Source: an uncultured Bacteroidia bacterium (lineage in GTDB: Bacteria; Bacteroidota; Bacteroidia; Bacteroidales; UBA932). Taken from it: DNA of 64,000 bases. Below the pieces are notes generated by a model, which did not search any database, was not told the origin of the DNA, and was given only the letters and a program-made list of their open reading frames with translations. The stretch is taken from contig CACZXH010000009.1 in assembly GCA_902785065.1 (NCBI GenBank), positions 1 through 64,000 on the forward strand, given 5' to 3'. Numbering within the stretch: position 1 is the stretch's first letter; every line of letters starts with the position of its first letter. A program made the translations under genes and the position numbers. Of the stretch, positions 59,661 through 64,000 are shown piece after piece.

Positions 59661-59900
59661 CTACTTGAGGAGCTTCTTGATCAGGCGCCAGACCAGGATG
59701 AGGACCACGGCGCCGATGACGGCGCTGACGATCTGGCCATACCACTGGGCCCAGAAGGAACCGGTCGCGCCGAGCTTGCCCAGCAGCCAGCCGCCGACGA
59801 CACCGCCGAGCAGACCGATGATGATGTTCCAGATGAGTCCGCCTTTCTCCTTGATCACGAAGAACCCGGCCAGCCAGCCGGTTATTAGTTCGTTCCGCAA
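59661..59900 (-). CDS. GlsB/YeaQ/YmgE-family small membrane protein, start uncertain
   Basis: A 79-residue protein with three hydrophobic segments and the family pattern GWLAGFFVIKEKGGLIWNIIIGLLGGVVGGWLLGKLG. Members of this stress-associated family usually have about eight more residues before the first GWLAG. Here the only upstream start is TTG 59900, just 30 nt from the end of the glycosyltransferase gene, so the 5' end may have been trimmed when that gene arrived. Function unknown. Confidence 0.75.
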   Translation of the reverse strand: MRNELITGWLAGFFVIKEKGGLIWNIIIGLLGGVVGGWLLGKLGATGSFWAQWYGQIVSAVIGAVVLILVWRLIKKLLK

Positions 59901-59930
59901 GATAAGAAACTTTTTCCCAAAAACAAACGG

Positions 59931-60869
59931 TCACCCCGGAAAACTGGATGATGCAAACAATTCCCGGAATGGTTTCTTGATGATCTTTTTCTTCAGGCAT
60001 TCGAGCTGACACTCCAGCCGGACAGGTAAGGGAACGTATTTCAGATAGTCCAGGTCCTTCAGAATCCGGCGCAGTTTCCGGTATGGATAGTATTCATGGA
60101 TGCCCTTCTTGACCGCATGGATCAGCTTCGTGTTCAAAGGGTTCTCCTGGCCCAGATACGGTTTGGCAATGCCGAAGCAAAAGACATCCGTCATGAAAAT
60201 GTCGGTCAGCATCTTCTCGTTGAATTCCCGGTGAGAAACAGAAACGGAATACACGAAATAGTCTTGCACCACCTCCGGAATCAGGACCGCGACGGAAGCC
60301 CTTTCTGCAAATTGGTAGAAGAGACAGGCATCCTCCCCATTGGACTGTCCTTTGATGATCTGCAACTCTTCGGAAAGAAGGGCCCTCCTGAACAGCGTTC
60401 CTGCCAGATTATGGGAGAGCGCCCCCTCCCACATGGCCCGGATGGTTCCTTTCCGGTCATGGCCATAGGGCATCTCATGGGCAAAAAACAAACCGGTCTC
60501 AGAGCCGTCTTCACGCAGCATCCGCACTTTCCCTTTCACGATATCCGCATGTTGCGTCTCCGCCGCCGAATACAGATTCAACAACGCGTCCGGCCGCATC
60601 CGGTCATCGGCATCACAGAAAATGAAATAATCGCCGGATACATGCTCAAGCCCCGTCATTCTCGCGGCCAGGGTCCCTCCGTTTTCCTGAGAAACGATTC
60701 TGATACGAGGGTCCTGATATCCTTCGACCATCTCCTGTGTATTGTCGGTAGAACCATCATTGACGACGATGACCTCGATGTCGGACAGGCTCTGCCCAAG
60801 GATGGCATCCAAGGCCTTGTTTATGTGCTTGCCGGCGTTATAGGCCGGGATGATAACTGAGATCTTCAT
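59931..60869 (-). CDS. Family 2 glycosyltransferase
   Basis: A 312-residue GT-A enzyme: KISVIIPAYNAGKHINKALDAI, VIVVNDGSTDNTQ, the ARMTGLEHVSGDYFIFCDADD acceptor/DxD region, and a helical C terminus with basic residues (KKKIIKKPF) that may touch the membrane. It transfers a sugar in surface polysaccharide or lipopolysaccharide assembly. Its ATG overlaps the stop of the flippase gene (ATGA), so the two form one unit. Base composition is visibly less GC-rich than the surrounding genes, which suggests lateral acquisition. Confidence 0.92.
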   Translation of the reverse strand: MKISVIIPAYNAGKHINKALDAILGQSLSDIEVIVVNDGSTDNTQEMVEGYQDPRIRIVSQENGGTLAARMTGLEHVSGDYFIFCDADDRMRPDALLNLYSAAETQHADIVKGKVRMLREDGSETGLFFAHEMPYGHDRKGTIRAMWEGALSHNLAGTLFRRALLSEELQIIKGQSNGEDACLFYQFAERASVAVLIPEVVQDYFVYSVSVSHREFNEKMLTDIFMTDVFCFGIAKPYLGQENPLNTKLIHAVKKGIHEYYPYRKLRRILKDLDYLKYVPLPVRLECQLECLKKKIIKKPFRELFASSSFPG

Positions 60870-62392
60870 TTCAACAGGCTTAAGACTTCCTGTTTCTGGG
60901 TTTTATTGAAACAGACCTGATAGGCCAGGGCGGCGACCGCCATCCCGACCACCGCACCATACGCCAGCAGTTTCCCGAGAGAATCGACTTCGACCAGCGA
61001 ACAGAATGCCAGGCAGACCATCTCGACCACGGCCATGGTGGCGAAGATCTTCACAAAGGACAGGGCCAGAGACTTGGCCGCCTCCGGATAAATCTTGGAG
61101 ACACAATAGGAGCCGAGGAAATAGCTCTGAACAATCCCCAGGGCCACCGAGACCACCAGCAGGAGCCAGATGGGGGCCGCGGCCAGCCTGACCAGCAAGG
61201 TCAGGGCGATGATATTCATGACACCGATAACCAATGTCGCCAACGCAGGGAAACGGACCCTGTTCCATGCCCGATAGGTAAACGACAGCACCCCTCCTGC
61301 GGCATAGAAAGGCGTTAGGGAGAGCTTGATGACCATCCATAACCGGTATTGGTCTTCTATCGGATACTTGGGACCCAGCCAATACTCCAGCACAGGCGCG
61401 GAGAAACCGGCGAGAAATCCGGCCAGGACGGCCGTGATGATCCCGACAATGTAGGATTGGGAGGTCGACAAATGGACCACGTCATCATGTCGGTTCTTCG
61501 AATAGGCTATGATGATCAGCGGCCCGAACAGACTGCCGATCACCCCGGTCACCTGATTGATGAAATTACCCATCTCGGTAATGGCACCCAGGGCTCCCGA
61601 ATCGACAATCCCCCAGTTCCTGTTGACGACGATGTTGTCTATCCTGTATAGGGCCGTATCGCCGACATACTGGACGAGATTCCATACGGCCATGGCGAAA
61701 AGTGCCGCGAAAACGGTCCTGGACGCTCTCGAAAGTTTGATCGTCACGCCCTCAGGCCGGTGGCTTCTGAAAAGATGGATGCTGTAGAAAAGGATGAATG
61801 CCTCGATGATGAAGCTCGTGACGCCGATGTACTTCACATTCACTTCTACCAGCACAAAGAACAGGATGATGAGCGGAAGTTTGAAGAACCGCCTGACGAT
61901 CTTGATCACATTCATGAGATCGAGCCTGTTCGTGGCATAGAGCGTGACATTGATCAGGCTCGTGACCATCGAGAGAAAGAAGGATAGGACCGTATACAGG
62001 AACAGCAGTTTTGCATCGGACACATGCGCCGCCGGTATGCTGAAGACCTTGTCCACCCGCAGGACAATGAAGGCAAGGACCGGGAGCAGGGAGGCGATCA
62101 AAACCAGGATGACAACCATCGATGTGGAGATGGTCTTCGTTGCCTCCTCGACATCTCCTTTCTGGATAGCCACCGAATAGAACCGGGTAAAAGAACTCGT
62201 CAATGCACTCGCGACGACCGAAATATACTGGTTGATAATCAGGGCAAGCGGAACGATACCATAGGCCGAAGGGCCCAAGGTGCGGGTCAGATAGGGCGTG
62301 TAGAAAAAGCCTACGACGATGTTAACGACCAGTGTCAGGATATTCGTATAGAAATTCCTGCGCGTCTGAACTGTCTGAACCTGGTCTGCCAT
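60866..62392 (-). CDS. Polysaccharide flippase (Wzx/MOP superfamily)
   Basis: A 508-residue membrane protein with about 14 hydrophobic helices and the family N terminus RRNFYTNILTLVVNIVVGFFYTPYLTRTLGPSAYGIVPLALIINQYISV. It is expected to flip lipid-linked oligosaccharide units across the inner membrane. Its promoter lies so close that the message may be leaderless. Codon and base use are more AT-rich than in neighbouring genes. With the GT2 gene it forms a minimal surface-glycan module. Confidence 0.93.
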   Translation of the reverse strand: MADQVQTVQTRRNFYTNILTLVVNIVVGFFYTPYLTRTLGPSAYGIVPLALIINQYISVVASALTSSFTRFYSVAIQKGDVEEATKTISTSMVVILVLIASLLPVLAFIVLRVDKVFSIPAAHVSDAKLLFLYTVLSFFLSMVTSLINVTLYATNRLDLMNVIKIVRRFFKLPLIILFFVLVEVNVKYIGVTSFIIEAFILFYSIHLFRSHRPEGVTIKLSRASRTVFAALFAMAVWNLVQYVGDTALYRIDNIVVNRNWGIVDSGALGAITEMGNFINQVTGVIGSLFGPLIIIAYSKNRHDDVVHLSTSQSYIVGIITAVLAGFLAGFSAPVLEYWLGPKYPIEDQYRLWMVIKLSLTPFYAAGGVLSFTYRAWNRVRFPALATLVIGVMNIIALTLLVRLAAAPIWLLLVVSVALGIVQSYFLGSYCVSKIYPEAAKSLALSFVKIFATMAVVEMVCLAFCSLVEVDSLGKLLAYGAVVGMAVAALAYQVCFNKTQKQEVLSLLK

Positions 62393-62398
62393 CTTTTA

Positions 62399-62428
62399 CA
62401 AATATAACAAAAAAACCGCCGCTTGCAA
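62399..62428 (-). promoter_or_regulatory. Flippase-GT2 promoter, possibly leaderless
   Basis: TTG (62426-62428) followed after 19 bp by TATATTTG (62399-62406) on the minus strand. The -7 element ends 6 nt before the ATG at 62392, leaving little or no leader. Confidence 0.75.
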
Positions 62429-62449
62429 GGCGCCGGAGGGATATCTGGG

Positions 62450-62470
62450 ATTCCGGGTCGAGCCCGGAAT
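62450..62470. repeat. REP-like palindrome
   Basis: ATTCCGGG (62450-62457) and CCCGGAAT (62463-62470) around TCGAG, followed by GAC. The unit resembles short dispersed palindromes of many bacterial genomes and shares the ...GGAATGAC/AGAATGAC ending with the element at 10907. Confidence 0.55.
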
Positions 62471-62485
62471 GACGGGTGGGTTGCA

Positions 62486-62506
62486 GTGGACTTCGTACTC
62501 GTCCAC
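62486..62506. terminator. Hairpin downstream of the tRNA-Met gene
   Basis: GTGGAC (62486-62491) and GTCCAC (62501-62506), 6-bp stem with a 9-nt loop, 22 nt beyond the tRNA 3' end on the minus strand. There is no T run, so it may end the tRNA transcript only with help or may be part of the REP-like repeat. Confidence 0.3.
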
Positions 62507-62527
62507 TTGCTTATGTATTTGTCTTCG

Positions 62528-62601
62528 TAGCGGGAGTGGGTCACGATCCCACGACCTCCGGATTATGAATCCGACGCTCTAACCAGCTGAGCTACCCCGC
62601 C
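62528..62601 (-). tRNA. tRNA with CAT anticodon (elongator Met likely)
   Basis: A 74-nt cloverleaf without encoded CCA. Acceptor GGCGGGG pairs with TCCCGCT (G-U at both ends), D arm GCTC/GAGC, anticodon loop TTCATAA (CAT at 62565-62567), T stem GTGGG/CCCAC. The T loop reads ATCGTGA rather than the usual TTCRANN. The acceptor base pair 1-72 is present, arguing against initiator tRNA; tRNA-Ile2 with a lysidine-modified anticodon is an alternative. Confidence 0.9.
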
Positions 62602-62648
62602 GTCGTTGTTTCAAAATAAAAATCAGCTTGACGAAGGCTGATTTTCAG

Positions 62649-62719
62649 TTGAGATAGAAGGACTCGAACCCTCACTGACAGAGCCAGAATCTGTAGTGCT
62701 ACCATTACTCAATATCCCG
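62649..62719 (-). tRNA. tRNA-Gln (CTG)
   Basis: A 71-nt cloverleaf without encoded CCA. Anticodon stem ACAGA/TCTGT with loop TTCTGGC (CTG at 62685-62687), T arm GAGGG-TTCGAGT-CCTTC. The acceptor stem CGGGATA/TATCTCA leaves a C1-A72 mismatch, consistent with the weak first pair favoured by glutaminyl-tRNA synthetase. It is the first tRNA of the pair transcribed from the 62732 promoter. Confidence 0.92.
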
Positions 62720-62731
62720 AATTCGGGACTG

Positions 62732-62761
62732 CAAAGGTACTACTTTTTTCCGAATGTGCAA
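62732..62761 (-). promoter_or_regulatory. Promoter of the tRNA-Gln/tRNA-Met unit
   Basis: TTG (62759-62761) followed after exactly 19 bp by TACCTTTG (62732-62739) on the minus strand; transcription would start about 6 nt before the mature tRNA 5' end. A 14-bp palindrome TCCCGAATTCGGGA (62715-62728) overlaps the start region. Confidence 0.8.
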
Positions 62762-62804
62762 GCCTATTTCGAAAAAAAAGCGGATAGAAACAGAAAAAGG
62801 CGTG

Positions 62805-62921
62805 TCAGTCGAACTCGGGGTCGAAGGGCTCGATGGGAATCGGTTCGGTGGAGCCGGTCAACAGCGCCGCCTCCAGGGCCAGGTCGCGGACCCGGCACGC
62901 GGGGGCTTCGTAAGACTTCAT
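62805..62921 (-). CDS. 38-residue acidic peptide
   Basis: ATG 62921 lies 2 nt after the guaA-like stop, and the frame ends with TGA at 62805. The product starts MKSYEAPACRVRDLALEAALLTGS and ends in an acidic, Pro-rich tail (PIPIEPFDPEFD). Bacteroidota genomes carry many peptides of this form: a short M-K-x-Y-x-A-P start, an amphipathic middle, LLTGS and an acidic tail. Function unknown. The family-like pattern and tight spacing are better evidence than length. Confidence 0.6.
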   Translation of the reverse strand: MKSYEAPACRVRDLALEAALLTGSTEPIPIEPFDPEFD

Positions 62922-62923
62922 GA

Positions 62924-63907
62924 TTATTCCCATTCAATGGTGCCCGTAGGCTTCGGGGTAAGGTCATAGAGGACGCGGTTCACGCCCGGGACCTCCGTGA
63001 CGATACGCTTCGTAATGTGATGCAGCAACTCGTAGGGGATTTCCTCGATGGTGGCGGTCATCGCATCGCGGGTGTTGACGGCCCTGATGATCACCGGCCA
63101 GTCCCAGCTGCGCTTGTTGTCCTTGACGCCCGTGGACTTGTAGTCGGGGACGATGGTGAAATACTGCCAGACCTTGCCTTCCAGGCCGTTCTTTGCGAAT
63201 TCCTCGCGCAAGATGGCGTCGCTCTCGCGCAGGGCCTCCAGGCGGTCGCGCGTGATGGCGCCGGTGCAGCGGACGCCCAGGCCGGGACCAGGGAACGGCT
63301 GACGGAAGACCATGTTGTCCGGGAGACCCAGCTCCTTGCCGACAACACGGACCTCGTCCTTGAAGAGCAGCTTGATGGGCTCCACAAGTTCGAACTGGAG
63401 GTCTTCGGGCAGGCCGCCCACATTGTGGTGGGACTTGACGGGGCCGGATTCCACGATGTCCGGGTAGATGGTACCCTGGGCCAGGAAGCTGATGCCGTCC
63501 AGCTTGCGGGCCTCCTCCTCGAACACGCGGATGAATTCCGCACCGATGATCTTGCGCTTCTGCTCGGGATCGGCCACACCGGCGAGCTTGTCGAGGAAGC
63601 GGTCGACGGCATCGACATACACGAGGTTGGCGTCCAGCTCATCGCGGAAGACGCGAACCACCTGCTCGGGCTCGCCCTTGCGGAGGAGTCCATGGTTCAC
63701 GTGGACGGAAACCAGCTGCTTGCCCACAGCCTTGATCAGGAGCGCCGCGACGACGGAGGAGTCCACACCGCCGGAGAGGGCGAGCAGGACCTTCTTGTCG
63801 CCGATCTGCGCACGCAGTTCCTTGACTTGTTCATCGATGAATTTCTGGGCCAGTGCAGGGGTTGTGATCCGCTCCATGTCGGCGGGACGAACGTTTCCGG
63901 TAGTCAT
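62924..63907 (-). CDS. guaA: GMP synthase ATP-pyrophosphatase subunit, lacking the glutaminase domain
   Basis: A 327-residue protein covering only the synthetase half of Gua[16 protein letters not shown] (P-loop 45-51), [61 protein letters not shown] and the C-terminal [21 protein letters not shown]. The N-terminal class I amidotransferase domain of bacterial GuaA is missing, as in archaeal GuaAb. It would need ammonia or a separate glutaminase. A second guaA-type gene ends 31 nt upstream on the same strand, so this is a tandem paralogue. Confidence 0.93.
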   Translation of the reverse strand: MTTGNVRPADMERITTPALAQKFIDEQVKELRAQIGDKKVLLALSGGVDSSVVAALLIKAVGKQLVSVHVNHGLLRKGEPEQVVRVFRDELDANLVYVDAVDRFLDKLAGVADPEQKRKIIGAEFIRVFEEEARKLDGISFLAQGTIYPDIVESGPVKSHHNVGGLPEDLQFELVEPIKLLFKDEVRVVGKELGLPDNMVFRQPFPGPGLGVRCTGAITRDRLEALRESDAILREEFAKNGLEGKVWQYFTIVPDYKSTGVKDNKRSWDWPVIIRAVNTRDAMTATIEEIPYELLHHITKRIVTEVPGVNRVLYDLTPKPTGTIEWE

Positions 63908-63938
63908 GTCTTAAAAAGCTAAATTGTTAATATTCGTT

Positions 63939-64000
63939 TTATTCCCATTCAATGGTTGCCGGCGGCTTGGAACTCACGTCGTACACGACGCGGTTCACGC
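63939..64000 (-). CDS. guaA: GMP synthase-like gene, 3' end only (cut by the window edge)
   Basis: The last 20 codons are visible and read VNRVVYDVSSKPPATIEWE before TAA, the standard C terminus of GuaA. The rest lies outside the window, so whether it carries the glutaminase domain cannot be seen. It is upstream of, and on the same strand as, the short guaA-like gene. Confidence 0.85.
   Translation of the reverse strand, partial: VNRVVYDVSSKPPATIEWE

Noticed and set aside
1-64000. CRISPR array or cas genes
   Set aside because: No regularly spaced 25-35 bp repeats with unique spacers and no Cas-like proteins were seen; the TTAA arrays are far too short-period.
1-64000. Insertion sequences, integrases or prophage genes
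   Set aside because: No transposase, integrase, capsid or tail protein motifs were found; only small REP-like palindromes.

Overview
The window looks like a chromosomal segment of a GC-rich, glycan-degrading member of the Bacteroidota (order Bacteroidales likely). The signs are a SusC/SusD pair, many lipoprotein glycosidases, DUF4988, DUF3575 and DUF3823 proteins, and promoters of the Bacteroidota type (-7 TAnnTTTG, often with TTG 19 bp upstream). Coding density is very high: many neighbouring genes share ATGA stop/start overlaps and three convergent pairs abut or overlap at their stop codons.

Layout. 1-7.3 kb: a secreted alpha/beta hydrolase, then on the minus strand icd-gltA (an isocitrate dehydrogenase whose cofactor pocket predicts NAD use, and citrate synthase) and the three-gene proton-translocating transhydrogenase pntAa-pntAb-pntB. 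Together these suggest NADH made in the oxidative TCA arm and NADPH made by the transhydrogenase. 7.5-14.4 kb: a lipoprotein with an HxH-type hydrolase domain, an AbrB-acyltransferase fusion, and a GH20-like / double esterase / YfcC-type transporter operon. 14.5-18.8 kb: a CotH-kinase lipoprotein and a transmembrane regulator with a periplasmic kelch-like sensor and a cytoplasmic SARP-like (winged helix plus BTAD) output. 18.8-39.3 kb: a polysaccharide utilization locus in two operons, GH2 / SGNH-GH43 / GH92 / GH31 and lipoprotein / SusC / SusD / DUF3823 / GH71-99-like / GH43 / GH71-99-like. 39.4-44.7 kb: an OmpA-like / DUF3575 / two DUF4988 lipoprotein surface-structure operon. 44.8-46 kb: two small envelope genes. 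46-51 kb: a compact Gfo/Idh/MocA - DUF1080 - small membrane protein - ApbE - Gfo/Idh/MocA operon resembling 3-ketoglycoside metabolism. 51-59.6 kb: esterase, phosphodiesterase, ypfJ, a NagB-PIG-L fusion, nagB, a serine hydrolase and an alpha/beta hydrolase. 59.7-62.4 kb: a GlsB-like membrane protein, a GT2 glycosyltransferase and a flippase. 62.5-64 kb: two tRNAs, an unlisted 38-residue peptide gene, and two tandem guaA-type genes (the second truncated by the window edge).

The most interesting pattern is regulatory. Four intergenic regions carry arrays of short TTAA-centred repeats spaced 10-13 bp (or about twice that) just upstream of TAnnTTTG-like elements that lack a -33 TTG. The spacing registers agree between independent loci (12/36/48/60/71 against 12/35/47/60/71; 24/35/45/56 against 24/45/56). 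Direct repeats at one or two helical turns are the established operator architecture of SARP regulators, and a membrane-bound SARP-like protein is encoded in the middle of the locus, so a transmembrane SARP regulon controlling glycan utilization is a testable hypothesis. All functions are inferred from sequence reading alone; no searches were run.
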